Of a stretch of 64,000 nucleotides of DNA, positions 25,487 to 34,239 are shown piece after piece; positions within the stretch are counted from its first letter, which is position 1; the number at the start of each line of letters is the position of its first letter. Below the pieces are notes generated by a model that was not told where the DNA came from, did not search any database, and saw nothing but the letters and a program-made list of their open reading frames with translations. Origin of the DNA: Streptomyces sp. MMBL 11-1 (GTDB lineage: Bacteria; Actinomycetota; Actinomycetes; Streptomycetales; Streptomycetaceae); NCBI RefSeq assembly GCF_028622875.1, contig NZ_CP117709.1, forward strand, positions 7,567,001 to 7,631,000, given 5' to 3'. The translations under genes were made by a program, and so were the position numbers.

Positions 25487-26941
25487 TCAGCGCGTCCCGC
25501 GGCCCGTCTCCCCGCTCTCCCGCTCCGGCGGCAGCGGCCGGGAGACGGGCCGCAGGAATTCCCGGACGTAGGTGCGGTGCCACCAGCAGCCGGTGGCCCG
25601 CAGTTCCCGGAGCCCGGTGAACCGGTAGCGGAACACCCGGGCGCGCACCTGCCGGGGCGGCCCGTCGGGGAACGGGTTGTGCCCGAGCAGCCGGAGCGTG
25701 TCCCGGTCGCCGTCGAGCAGCCGCTCGGCGAAGGGTCCGAACCAGGGACGGGCGTACGCGGGGGAGAGCGCCGCGAACCACATCATCCAGTCGAGCCGCA
25801 GATGGTACGGGGCGTACAGACGCGGCAGCCGCCGCGGATCGCCGGGCTTGCCGCGGAAGCCGTACTCCCGCCACTCGGTCCCCGCACGCCCCACCGGATC
25901 GGCGCTGCCCTCCACCACGACCTCCAGCCGCGTCCGGCTGATGGAACCGAACGCCCCGTAGGTGTTGACCAGGTGCAGCGGATCGTAGGACCGGTTCATC
26001 GCCTGTCGCCGCGAGAGCAGATTGCGCACCGGGCGGTAGCTGAGCACCAGCACCAGGGCGGTGACCGCGATGACGACCGCCTCGTACCAGAGGGGCGGGG
26101 CGGCCTGCTCCGGCGGCGGCCCGGCCAGGGGGGTCCAGTCGATCGCCGAGAGCGCCAGCGTGATGGTGAGCCAGTTCAGCCAGGCGAAGTTGCCCGACAG
26201 GACCAGCCAGAGCTGGGTGAGGACCATCAGACCGGCCGCCGCACTCGCCACCGGCTGCGGGGTGAACAGCAGGAAGGGGACCAGCAGCTGGGTGAGATGG
26301 TTGGCGGCGACCTCGATCCGGTGCACGGGCCTGGGCAGATGGTGGAAGAACCAGCTCAGCGGCCCCGGCATCGGCTGGGTCTCGTGGTGGAAGTCCAGGC
26401 ACGTCAGCTCCCGCCAGCACGCGTCCCCGCGCATCTTGATCAGCCCCGCGCCGAACTCCACCCGGAACAGCAGCCACCGCAGCAGCCACAGCACCAGCAC
26501 CGGCGCGGCCGTGTCCCCGGTGCCGAGGAAGACCGCCAGGAACCCCGTCTCCAGCAGCAGCGACTCCCAGCCGAAGCCGTACCAGACCTGCCCCACCTGG
26601 ACGATCGACAGATACAGCACCCACGGCAGCGCCCAGAGCAGCATGCCGCCCCACAGCGGCAGCAGCCCGTCGAGACCGGCGATCAGGGCCACGGACACGG
26701 CGCAGCCGCTCCAGGCCACGATGGCGAAGAAGCGGTCCGAGTAGTGCAGCCGGAAGAGCCCCGGAGCGGCCCGCCAGGAGGTGCGCCGCAGCAACTCGGG
26801 GACGGGCAGCATGCCGCGCTCGCCGATCAGCGCCCGGAACTGGAGCGCGGCGGTGAGGAAGGCGGCCAGATAGACCACGGCCAGAGCCCGCTGGAAGATC
26901 AGCCGGCTCAGCCAGTAGCCGTCCGCGGTGAACCATTCCAT
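25487..26941 (-). CDS. Lipase maturation factor family membrane protein
   Basis: The 484-aa product has many transmembrane helices and blocks of the LMF1 family: WYGFGWESLLLETGFLA, VEFGAGLIKMRGDACWRELTCLDFHHETQP, and the soluble tail YGAFGSISRTRLEVVVEG...WREYGFRGKPGDP. Eukaryotic LMF1 helps lipases fold in the ER; bacterial members are of unknown role. The ATG at 26941 starts MEWFTADGYWLSRLIF. It is the last gene of a set with the DUF1990 and YndJ-like genes. A role in membrane or exported-protein quality is inference. Confidence 0.88.
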   Translation of the reverse strand: MEWFTADGYWLSRLIFQRALAVVYLAAFLTAALQFRALIGERGMLPVPELLRRTSWRAAPGLFRLHYSDRFFAIVAWSGCAVSVALIAGLDGLLPLWGGMLLWALPWVLYLSIVQVGQVWYGFGWESLLLETGFLAVFLGTGDTAAPVLVLWLLRWLLFRVEFGAGLIKMRGDACWRELTCLDFHHETQPMPGPLSWFFHHLPRPVHRIEVAANHLTQLLVPFLLFTPQPVASAAAGLMVLTQLWLVLSGNFAWLNWLTITLALSAIDWTPLAGPPPEQAAPPLWYEAVVIAVTALVLVLSYRPVRNLLSRRQAMNRSYDPLHLVNTYGAFGSISRTRLEVVVEGSADPVGRAGTEWREYGFRGKPGDPRRLPRLYAPYHLRLDWMMWFAALSPAYARPWFGPFAERLLDGDRDTLRLLGHNPFPDGPPRQVRARVFRYRFTGLRELRATGCWWHRTYVREFLRPVSRPLPPERESGETGRGTR

Positions 26942-26963
26942 CCCTGCCAGTATCGGCCAGGAG

Positions 26964-27476
26964 TCAGCTCCCGGCGACGATACGGCGCAGCGTGCGGCCG
27001 AGCCTGCGCGCGTACCAGCGCTGCGCAAGCGGCACCAGAGGTCCGGCGAGCCGGGTGTACCAGGAGGCGGGGCGCGAGAACGCCAGCACCGTGAACCACA
27101 CCGTGCCGTCGTCCGCGAGCTCCACCACGAAGCACTCCTCGCCACGCTCCGGATGTCCGGCGAGGGTGCCGTAGCCGAAACCGGTGCGGCCGTCCTCCCC
27201 GTACGCCGTCCAGATCACCTCGCAGGGGGCCGTGAAGCGCAGCGGTCCGAGGCCCAGGGAGACCCGGACGCCGCAGCCAGGCTCCGCGCGGCGCCCCGGG
27301 GACTCCACCCGCGCGCCCGAGGCGCGGTGCATCCGCCACTCGGTGACCGCCGCTCCGGCGGCCGCGAAGTCCGGCTCGCCGCGGCCGATCCGGGTGCGGT
27401 GGTGGAGGTGGTGGTAGCCCCGGGGGAGCGGGCCGAGGCGGGTCGCGCCGACCTCCGGGTAGGTGAGGGTGCTCAT
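26964..27476 (-). CDS. DUF1990 family protein
   Basis: The 170-aa product shows DUF1990 blocks: LTYPEVGATR at the start, GYHHLHHRTRIGRG, the VTEWRMHRASG strand, and YGTLAGHPERGEECFVVELADDGTVWF. The family is predicted to have a START-like or SRPBCC-like fold with unknown ligand. Its ATG at 27476 overlaps the stop of the YndJ-like gene by 4 bp, and the LMF-type gene follows after 22 bp, so the three form an operon. The long open frame above 27476 is in another reading context and is not used. Confidence 0.88.
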   Translation of the reverse strand: MSTLTYPEVGATRLGPLPRGYHHLHHRTRIGRGEPDFAAAGAAVTEWRMHRASGARVESPGRRAEPGCGVRVSLGLGPLRFTAPCEVIWTAYGEDGRTGFGYGTLAGHPERGEECFVVELADDGTVWFTVLAFSRPASWYTRLAGPLVPLAQRWYARRLGRTLRRIVAGS

Positions 27477-28315
27477 GCGGTGCTGCCTCCGGTGCGGTCG
27501 GGTCCTTCGGTGCGGATGCGCCGCCAGGCCAGCAGCGAGCAGAGCGCGAAGCCCAGCGCGTTGCCCAGGCCATGGGTGGCGGCCATCCAGGTCAGGGTGG
27601 GGTGGGGCAGCCCGGTCGCCTCGCCGAGCGCCCAGCTCAGCGCGAGCAGCATCGTCGCCACCAGGACGCCCGCGGAGGCGAGCAGCAGGAACCGCGTCGT
27701 CCCGTCCCGGCCGTCGGCGCGCCCCATGCGCCAGGTCAGCAGGCCGACCGTCCACATCCCGGCCGTGAGAACGAGGGCTCCGGCGAGTTCGGCCCAGTCG
27801 TCGAGGAAGTACCCGACGAGGACGAGCAGGGTGCCCAGCGGCACGCTCAGTGCGGCGAAGCGGCCCGCCGGTCCGTTGGAGACCCCGAGGACCAGCCCGG
27901 CGATCAGGGCGGCGGCGAACCCGGCGAAGTGGAAGTGCGGCACGGTCAGCGCGAGGATGTCGAGGCCGAATCCGAACAGTTCGTGCCCCGACCGTTCGGC
28001 GACCAGCGCGATCGCGGCGACGGCCGGGGTGACCAGCGCGGTGATCAGCGCGATCGCCGCCGGGCCGAGGCCCCGGCCGCGGACCGCCCGGCGCGGGGCG
28101 TGCAGGGCGAGCAGGATGGTCCCCAGCGCATAACAGCAGGCGAGCGCCGTGGCCGCGGTGGAGCGCGGCAGCCACAGGGCGGCGGCGCCCGGCACGGCGA
28201 ACAGCGGCCAGAGCAGCCGGATCCGGTCCAGCTCCCGCAGCCCGGTCAGCCGCAGCCCCGCCGGCACGACGACGAGCATGCCCAGCATCACGATGGCGTT
28301 GACCAGTGCGGTCAC
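27473..28315 (-). CDS. YndJ-like multi-pass membrane protein
   Basis: The 280-aa product has eight or more hydrophobic helices and the YndJ-type core HFHFAGFAAALIAGL and ATHGLGNALGFALCSLLAW. These His-containing helices suggest cofactor or metal binding. The role is unknown. In other actinobacteria YndJ-like and DUF1990 genes are often paired. The GTG at 28315 is chosen because the region above it holds the promoter and operator; a TTG at 28342 inside the operator is the other option. It is the first gene of a three-gene operon. Confidence 0.82.
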   Translation of the reverse strand: MTALVNAIVMLGMLVVVPAGLRLTGLRELDRIRLLWPLFAVPGAAALWLPRSTAATALACCYALGTILLALHAPRRAVRGRGLGPAAIALITALVTPAVAAIALVAERSGHELFGFGLDILALTVPHFHFAGFAAALIAGLVLGVSNGPAGRFAALSVPLGTLLVLVGYFLDDWAELAGALVLTAGMWTVGLLTWRMGRADGRDGTTRFLLLASAGVLVATMLLALSWALGEATGLPHPTLTWMAATHGLGNALGFALCSLLAWRRIRTEGPDRTGGSTA

Positions 28316-28328
28316 GACTCCCCCTGAT

Positions 28329-28383
28329 TTGAACGTGTTCAAGTCCCGAGAGTGAGAGTAGAGGGTTTATTGAACACGTTCAA
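28329..28383 (-). promoter_or_regulatory. Promoter with two TTGAACnnGTTCAA operators
   Basis: Two palindromes, TTGAACGTGTTCAA (28329-28342) and TTGAACACGTTCAA (28370-28383), are centred 41 bp apart, about four helical turns. On the minus strand TTGAAC (28383-28378) and TACTCT (28360-28355) are separated by 17 bp, a good -35/-10 pair. One operator thus covers the -35 and the other lies just after the expected start point. This layout suits strong repression of the YndJ-like operon. No regulator gene is adjacent; a TetR-type protein would fit the site. Confidence 0.7.
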
Positions 28384-28480
28384 GACGGGGGTGGTGGGCG
28401 ACTGCCCGCTTGCGGGACCGTGCCCGGTGCGGCACAGATGGTGACACCCATCCGTTCCCCGGGACAGGCAGGAGAGCTCT

Positions 28481-29581
28481 GTGCGCTCACCCAGACGTAT
28501 CCGGCGTACGGCGCTCGCCGCGCTGTCCGCCGGAGTGCTGTTCGCCGTCGCCGGCTGCGGCGACGGCGGTGACCGGACGGCGAAGGGCACCACGGGCACC
28601 GCGGAGGCCAAGGACGTTCTCCTCCAGCCGCTCGCGTCCCCCGGCCCCGGTCCGTTCACCGAGTCCACGGCGCGGGAGACGGCCTCCCCGTCCGCCACCG
28701 GCGCGCCGGACGCCGAACCGACCTCCGCCACCCGGACGGTCCATCCGGTCTCCGGCGCCGTGCCGGGGCTCTACGGCGGCACCCGGTCGGTCGCCGCCTG
28801 CGATGTCGAACGGCAGGCCGCCCTGCTGCCCGACGACGAGGACAAGGCGCGCGCCTTCGCCGACGTGTCCGGTATCGAGGCCGTGCAGATTCCGGGCTAC
28901 CTGAGGTCCCTGACCCCGGTCGTCCTGCGTGTCGACGCCCAGGTCACCAATCACGGCTACAGCGCCGGTTCGGCCACCGCCTTCCAGGCCGTGCTCCAGG
29001 CGGGCACCGCCGTCCTGGTCGACAGCCGGGGGATGCCCCGTGTCCGCTGCGTCTGCGGCAACCCGTTGGGCCCGCCCGTGGTCGCGGACGGGAAGGTCGC
29101 GCACCGGGGGGAGCGCTGGCCCGACTACGACCCCGCGCGCATCGTGGCCGTCGAGCCCGGTGTCAAGGCGGCCACCAGTCTGATCATCGTGAACGCCGAC
29201 GACAACACCTGGATCGAGCGGGTCGTGGGCGACAGCGGCGGCCGCGACCGCACCCCGGACGACCCGCCGCCGTTCGAGCCCGACGCCGACCTGCTCTTCC
29301 CGTCGCCGGGCCGCCCCTCCGAATCCGCGCCCGCGGACCCCACCCCGTCCGGTCCGGCCCCTTCCGGCCCCGCCGAGCCGGAAGGGCCCACGGACCCCGG
29401 ACCCCCGGAGCCGTCCGACGACTTCGGAGACCCGCCGCCCGAGGGGCCGTGGGAGTACGAGGAGGAGGGGGGTCCGGACGTCGCGCCGGAGCCGACCCAG
29501 GTCTTCCCCGCCGAGCCGGACGAACCCGTCGGGCCGGACGAGCCCATGGAAGCGGGCCTCGGCGACGTGTTCGCCGGCTGA
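28481..29581 (+). CDS. Lipoprotein, DUF6777-like, with Pro-rich tail
   Basis: The 366-aa product has a lipoprotein signal (VLFAVAGCGDGG, Cys at about residue 26). A conserved central domain at about 85-250 (VPGLYGGTRSVAACDVE, VRCVCGNPLGPP, GERWPDYDPARIVAVEP) looks like the DUF6777 family. A long Pro/Glu/Asp/Ser-rich acidic tail follows. Two cysteines in VRCVC are conserved-looking and could form a disulfide or metal site. The GTG at 28481 follows AGGAGA. The gene is divergent from the YndJ-like operon and may be affected by the same operators. Function is unknown. Confidence 0.82.
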   Translation: MRSPRRIRRTALAALSAGVLFAVAGCGDGGDRTAKGTTGTAEAKDVLLQPLASPGPGPFTESTARETASPSATGAPDAEPTSATRTVHPVSGAVPGLYGGTRSVAACDVERQAALLPDDEDKARAFADVSGIEAVQIPGYLRSLTPVVLRVDAQVTNHGYSAGSATAFQAVLQAGTAVLVDSRGMPRVRCVCGNPLGPPVVADGKVAHRGERWPDYDPARIVAVEPGVKAATSLIIVNADDNTWIERVVGDSGGRDRTPDDPPPFEPDADLLFPSPGRPSESAPADPTPSGPAPSGPAEPEGPTDPGPPEPSDDFGDPPPEGPWEYEEEGGPDVAPEPTQVFPAEPDEPVGPDEPMEAGLGDVFAG

Positions 29582-29621
29582 CCGGCCCTGGGCCCAGACC
29601 TTCGCGCCCCGTCGGTGGAAT

Positions 29622-29650
29622 CCGTACGGCGCTACCTCGGCGCCGTACGG
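29622..29650. terminator. Hairpin terminator after the lipoprotein gene
   Basis: CCGTACGGCG (29622-29631) pairs perfectly with CGCCGTACGG (29641-29650) across a 9-nt loop. It lies 40 bp after the lipoprotein stop and just before the PAS-GAF-PP2C gene. Confidence 0.6.
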
Positions 29651-29696
29651 ACCGGCCGAGGAATCGGACAAGAAGAATCGGATAAATGGTGGCAAA

Positions 29697-31769
29697 GTGG
29701 CCCACATGGATGATCGGGTAGCGGGTGCCCTGTCACTCCCCGAAGACTGGCCCGCCCACCCGGACCTCAGCCTCGCCCTGAACCGTATGGGCAGCTTCGA
29801 CTGGGATCTCGACACCGGCCTCATGCACATGGACCAGGCCGCCCTCGACGTGTTCGACCTGACCGCGGACGAGTACGACGGCCGGCCGGCCTCGCTGGCA
29901 CCGCGCGTGCCGACGGACGAGGCCCAGCGTCTGGACGGAATGGTCTCGCACGCGCTGAAGAGCGGGCGTACCGACTACGGCGCGTACTTCCGCATCCAGC
30001 GGCGGGACGGCACGCTGCGCTGGACGCACACCCAGGGCTTCGTGCGCCGGGACGGGACCGGCCGCCCGCGCCGCATCATCGGGATCGTCCGCGACGCCAC
30101 CCAGGAACTGGCCGACTCCGCGGCCCGGCGCGAGCTGGACGGGGAGCGCCGCCAGCGCACCAGCCTGGTCGAGGGCACCACCGCCGCGCTGGCCCACGCC
30201 CGTACCGTCAAGGACGTCATCGCCGTCCTCAAGAACTCCCAGGGGCTCGCCCACCTCGGGGCCACCAGTCTCGTCATGGGTCTGCTGGAGTCCGGCCGCA
30301 TCCACCTCGTGGCCGACGGCCCCGAAGGCGCGTACATCCCCGGTACCCGGTACACCCGGGTGGACGAGCCGTACCCGATGAGCGAAGTGGTGCGCACCCT
30401 GACCCCCCGCTTCATCGAGTCCGCCGACGACTTCGCCGCCTCCTACCCGATCCTCTGGCCCGGCATCAGCCACCTCGGGATCACCTCCGCCGCCTACATG
30501 CCGCTGATCGCGCAGGCCCGGCCGATCGGAGCACTCGGCCTCCTCTACCGGGACAAGGGGGGCTTCACCGCCGACGAACGCAATCTGCTGATGGCGCTCG
30601 GCACCTCGATCGCCCAGAGCCTCCAGCGCGCGATGCTCTACGAACAGGAGCACGACCTCGCCGAGGGGCTGCAGCAGGCGATGCTGCCGCGCCGGATCCC
30701 GGCCGTGCCCGGGGCGCAGGTCGCCGTCCGCTACCGCTCGGCCCGCCTCGGCCGCGACATCGGCGGCGACTGGTACGACCTGATCCCGCTGCCCGGCGGC
30801 CGGGTCGGCGCCGTCATCGGGGACGTCCAGGGGCACGACACCCACGCCGCCGCCGTCATGGGGCAGCTCAGGATCGTCCTGCGCGCGTACGCGGCCGAGG
30901 GGCACAGCCCCGCCACGGTCATGGCGCGCGCCTCCGTCTTCCTCCACGAGCTGGACACGGACCGCTTCGCCACCTGTACCTACGCCGAGGTCGACCTCAC
31001 CACCGGCGTCGTCCAGGTGGTCCGCGCCGGACATGTCGACCCGCTGGTACGGGACGTGGACGGGAGCTGCCGCAGGATGCCGTCCGAGGGCGGCCTGCCG
31101 CTCGGCCTCTCGGCGGAGTTCGGCCGGCTGGAGTACCCGGTCGGCACGGTCGAGCTGGACCCCGGCCAGACGATGATCCTTTTCACCGACGGCCTCGTCG
31201 AACTGCCGGGCTCCGACCTCGACGAGGGCATGCAACTGCTCACCGCCCTCGTCACCAACGGCCCCCGGGACCTCCAGAACCTCGCCGACCAGCTCTGCGA
31301 GGCCGTCGACGAGCGCGGCGGCCAGGACGACGTCGCCCTCCTGCTGCTGCGCCGCCGGGCCGCGCACGCCCCGCAGCCGGGCGGCCGGCTCCAGCAGCAC
31401 GTCGCCCAGAACGACCCCGAGGCGCTGAGTTCGTCCCGCCACATGATCCGGGCAGCGGTCCGGGCCTGGGGAGCCAAGGACCGGGCCGACGAGATCGAGC
31501 TCGCGGCCGACGAACTGATCACCAACGCGCTCATGCACACCGACGGCGGTGCCGTCGTGACGATCCGGGTACTCGCCGGAACCGAGCGACGGCTGCGCGT
31601 CGACGTCGAGGACCGCTCCAGCGCACTGCCCAGACGCCGCGACGCGGGGGAGTCGGGGGTGTCCGGGCGCGGACTGATGCTGGTCGACCGGCTGGCCGAC
31701 GTCTGGGGAGTGGAGTCCCGGGGCAGCGGCAAATGCGTGTGGTGCGAATTCCTCATTCCGGCCCGCTGA
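29697..31769 (+). CDS. PAS-GAF-PP2C-HATPase regulatory protein
   Basis: The 690-aa product has a PAS/PAC domain at about 20-140 (GSFDWDLDTGLMHMD, YFRIQRRDGTLRWTH), a GAF domain at about 160-305, a SpoIIE-type PP2C domain at about 320-545 (GRDIGGDWYDLIPL and VIGDVQGHDTHAAAVM), and a C-terminal HATPase_c domain (LAADELITNALMHTDGG, SGRGLMLVDRLA). It joins phosphatase and kinase functions of a partner switch in one soluble chain. The GTG at 29697 is taken; an ATG nine bases later is equally plausible. It is a single gene, and its STAS and sigma partners may include those at 15.7-23.2 kb. Confidence 0.92.
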   Translation: MAHMDDRVAGALSLPEDWPAHPDLSLALNRMGSFDWDLDTGLMHMDQAALDVFDLTADEYDGRPASLAPRVPTDEAQRLDGMVSHALKSGRTDYGAYFRIQRRDGTLRWTHTQGFVRRDGTGRPRRIIGIVRDATQELADSAARRELDGERRQRTSLVEGTTAALAHARTVKDVIAVLKNSQGLAHLGATSLVMGLLESGRIHLVADGPEGAYIPGTRYTRVDEPYPMSEVVRTLTPRFIESADDFAASYPILWPGISHLGITSAAYMPLIAQARPIGALGLLYRDKGGFTADERNLLMALGTSIAQSLQRAMLYEQEHDLAEGLQQAMLPRRIPAVPGAQVAVRYRSARLGRDIGGDWYDLIPLPGGRVGAVIGDVQGHDTHAAAVMGQLRIVLRAYAAEGHSPATVMARASVFLHELDTDRFATCTYAEVDLTTGVVQVVRAGHVDPLVRDVDGSCRRMPSEGGLPLGLSAEFGRLEYPVGTVELDPGQTMILFTDGLVELPGSDLDEGMQLLTALVTNGPRDLQNLADQLCEAVDERGGQDDVALLLLRRRAAHAPQPGGRLQQHVAQNDPEALSSSRHMIRAAVRAWGAKDRADEIELAADELITNALMHTDGGAVVTIRVLAGTERRLRVDVEDRSSALPRRRDAGESGVSGRGLMLVDRLADVWGVESRGSGKCVWCEFLIPAR

Positions 31770-31782
31770 GCACCGCACCGCG

Positions 31783-31800
31783 ACGTAACAGTACGTAACA
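31783..31800. repeat. Short direct repeat upstream of the acyltransferase gene
   Basis: ACGTAACA occurs twice in a row with a 2-nt spacer (31783-31790 and 31793-31800), followed by a related CCGTAACC. It lies in the 126-bp gap before the WS/DGAT gene and could be a regulator half-site pair. No regulator is assigned. Confidence 0.35.
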
Positions 31801-31895
31801 TGTCTGTGCTTGACCGTAACCGACCGCAAAGGATTGACTGCGGAGAGACCGGCCGCACCCCGGCCCTGCCGCCTTCGACGACATGAGGCCCTCCG

Positions 31896-33263
31896 TTGGG
31901 TACCGAGCTTCTCGCCCCGCTCGATCTCGCTTTCTGGCACCTCGAATCGGACGCCCATCCGATGCACCTCGGCGCGCTCGCCGTCTTCGCACCGGCGCCC
32001 GGCGCGGGCCCGGAGCGGATCCTCGACCTGCTCGGCACCCGCGCAGCCGCGATTCCCCGGCTGCGCATGTGCGTACGGGACGTCCTGCTGCCGGTCGGCG
32101 GCAAGGCCTGGACGGTCGACAAGGACTTCGACGTGCACCGGCACGTCAGCCATGCGGCCGTGGAGGACGGCGACTTCATGGCCGGGGCCGGGCGGCTGGC
32201 CGCCGAACTGATGGAGCGACCGCTCGGGCGCGGGCTGCCGCCCTGGCGGATGTACCTCATCGGCGGCGCGGCGGGCGGGCCCTTCGCCGTCCTGGTCAAG
32301 CTGCACCACGCCCTGGCCGACGGGATGCGGGCGGTCGCCATCGGAGCCGGGATCTTCGACGAGATCGCCGCCGTCACCAGCGCCCGCACCGCTGCCCGGG
32401 GCCGCCCCGCCGTCCCGCCCCGCTCCTGGCTGCCCGACCCCCGCGAGATGGCGGGCATGGCTCTCGGCCGGATCGGAGAGGTCGGCCGGGCGCTCGGCGT
32501 GGGGGCCTCCGTCGTCCGCGCCGGCCGCCTCGACCTGCGCTCCACGACCGCCTTCACCGCCCCCTCCAGCGGCACCCGCCGCCTGGCCACCGCCGACCTC
32601 GACGCCGGGGACCTCCAGCGGATCCGACGGGCCGAGGGCGGCACCGCCAACGACGTCCTCCTCGCCGTCGTCGCCGGTGCGCTGCGCCGCTGGATGGCCG
32701 GGCGCGGCGAGCAGCTTCCCGCCGCCGACCCGCGCGCCCTGGTCCCCGTCTCCCGCCGCAGGCCCGGGGGCGCCTCCGCCACCGGCAACCGGCTCTCCGC
32801 CTATCTGCTCGGCCTGCCGGTCACCGCGGCCGACCCGCGCGAGCGGCTCCGGGCGGTCCGGACGGCGATGGACCGCAACAAGGCGGCCGGACCGCTGAAG
32901 GGCGCCGGGGCCGTCGCCGTACTGGCCGACCAACTGCCGCCGCTGGCCAGCCGGTTCGGCGCACCGCTGGCGGCCAACGTCGCCCGTGTGCTCTTCGACG
33001 TGCTGGTCACCAGCGTGCCGCTGCCCCGCTCCGCGCTCTCGCTGGGCGGCTGCCCGCTGACCGCCCTCTACCCCATGGCGCCGCTGGCCCGGGGCCAGGC
33101 CCTCGCGGTGGCCCTCTCCACCTACGGCGGCCGGGTGCACGTGGGGCTGGTGGCCGACGGCAAGGCGCTGCCCGACCTCGACCGGCTCGCCGCCGCGGTC
33201 GAGGAGGAGTTCACGGAGCTGTACGCCGTCATCACCGGCACGGACCGCTCACCGGTGTCCTGA
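31896..33263 (+). CDS. Wax ester synthase / diacylglycerol acyltransferase-like protein
   Basis: The 455-aa product has the N-terminal LLAPLDLAFWHLES block and the catalytic HHALADG motif at 137-143 (canonical HHxxxDG). The central TANDVLLAVVAGALRRW block and the C-terminal NVPLPRSAL-like TSVPLPRSAL segment are also present. WS/DGAT enzymes transfer fatty acyl-CoA to diacylglycerol or fatty alcohol to make storage lipid. The TTG at 31896 is the start matching the family; GAGG lies a few bases upstream. It is followed after 36 bp by the glycosylase gene. Confidence 0.88.
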   Translation: MGTELLAPLDLAFWHLESDAHPMHLGALAVFAPAPGAGPERILDLLGTRAAAIPRLRMCVRDVLLPVGGKAWTVDKDFDVHRHVSHAAVEDGDFMAGAGRLAAELMERPLGRGLPPWRMYLIGGAAGGPFAVLVKLHHALADGMRAVAIGAGIFDEIAAVTSARTAARGRPAVPPRSWLPDPREMAGMALGRIGEVGRALGVGASVVRAGRLDLRSTTAFTAPSSGTRRLATADLDAGDLQRIRRAEGGTANDVLLAVVAGALRRWMAGRGEQLPAADPRALVPVSRRRPGGASATGNRLSAYLLGLPVTAADPRERLRAVRTAMDRNKAAGPLKGAGAVAVLADQLPPLASRFGAPLAANVARVLFDVLVTSVPLPRSALSLGGCPLTALYPMAPLARGQALAVALSTYGGRVHVGLVADGKALPDLDRLAAAVEEEFTELYAVITGTDRSPVS

Positions 33264-33299
33264 CAGGCAGCCGTCCAGCCACTGGGGCAGTCTGGAGCC

Positions 33300-34160
33300 A
33301 TGCCCGAACTGCCCGAAGTCGAAGCCCTGCGGGTCTTCCTCGACGACCACCTGGTCGGCAAGGAGATCGCCCGCGTCATCCCGCTGGCGATCAGTGTCCT
33401 GAAGACGTTCGAGCCGCCGCTCACCGCCCTGGAAGGCGCGGCTGTCACCTCGGTCGCCCGCCACGGCAAGTTCCTCGACATCGAGGCGGGCGGCCTCCAC
33501 CTGTGCACCCACCTCGCCCGGGCCGGCTGGCTCCGCTGGAAGGACTCCTTCCCGGCCACCCCGCCCCGCCCCGGCAAGGGGCCCCACGCGCTCCGCCTGA
33601 CGACCGTCGACGGCGACGGCTTCGACCTCACCGAGATGGGCACCAGGAAACGCCTCTCGGTCCACCTCGTCCACGACCCCCAGGACGTCCCCGGAATCGC
33701 CCGCCTCGGCCCGGACCCCCTCGCCGACGCCTTCGACCGCGCCGCGTTCACCGCGCTGCTCGCCGGGGAACGCCGTCAGATCAAGGGCGCGCTGCGCGAC
33801 CAGTCGCTCATCGCGGGCATCGGCAACGCCTACAGCGACGAGATCCTGCACGTCGCGAAGATGTCCCCGTTCAAACGCACCGCCGACCTCGACGAGGACG
33901 ACGTCACCCGCCTGTACACCGCGCTGCGCACCACACTCGAGGACGCCGTCGCCCGCTCCAGCGGGGTGGAGGCAGGGAAGCTCAAGGCCGAGAAGAAGAC
34001 CGGGATGCGGGTCCACGGGCGTACCGGGGAGACCTGCCCGGTCTGTGGGGACACCATCCTGGAGGTCTCCTTCAGCGACTCCTCGCTCCAGTACTGCCCC
34101 ACCTGCCAGACCGGCGGGAAGCCGCTCGCGGACCGCAGGCTCTCCAAGTTCCTGAAGTGA
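33300..34160 (+). CDS. Fpg/Nei family DNA glycosylase
   Basis: The 286-aa product starts MPELPEVEALR, giving the catalytic N-terminal Pro and Glu of Fpg/Nei base-excision enzymes. It has RHGKFLDIE, the helix-two-turn-helix LIAGIGNAYSDEILHVA, and a C-terminal zinc finger with CPVCG and YCPTC. It removes oxidised bases and nicks the strand by beta/delta elimination. The length is normal and all key residues are visible. Whether it prefers 8-oxoguanine (Fpg) or pyrimidine lesions (Nei) cannot be decided by eye. Confidence 0.93.
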   Translation: MPELPEVEALRVFLDDHLVGKEIARVIPLAISVLKTFEPPLTALEGAAVTSVARHGKFLDIEAGGLHLCTHLARAGWLRWKDSFPATPPRPGKGPHALRLTTVDGDGFDLTEMGTRKRLSVHLVHDPQDVPGIARLGPDPLADAFDRAAFTALLAGERRQIKGALRDQSLIAGIGNAYSDEILHVAKMSPFKRTADLDEDDVTRLYTALRTTLEDAVARSSGVEAGKLKAEKKTGMRVHGRTGETCPVCGDTILEVSFSDSSLQYCPTCQTGGKPLADRRLSKFLK

Positions 34161-34162
34161 CC

Positions 34163-34191
34163 ACCGGCCCGGTTTCCCCCGGGCCACCGGT
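34163..34191. terminator. Candidate terminator after the glycosylase gene
   Basis: GGCCCGG (34166-34172) pairs with CCGGGCC (34179-34185) around a short loop, extended outward by ACC/GGT with a bulge. It lies directly after the glycosylase stop at 34160. Confidence 0.45.
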
Positions 34192-34239
34192 CCCGAGACC
34201 TCTGGGGGGCACGGGACGGATCCCCTAAACTCCGGCCTC

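Noticed and set aside
29733..33140. Very long open frame (over 1,100 codons) on the minus strand
   Set aside because: It is the mirror of the PAS-GAF-PP2C and WS/DGAT genes in high-GC DNA; its translation is low-complexity and matches no family, while the plus-strand proteins have intact domains.
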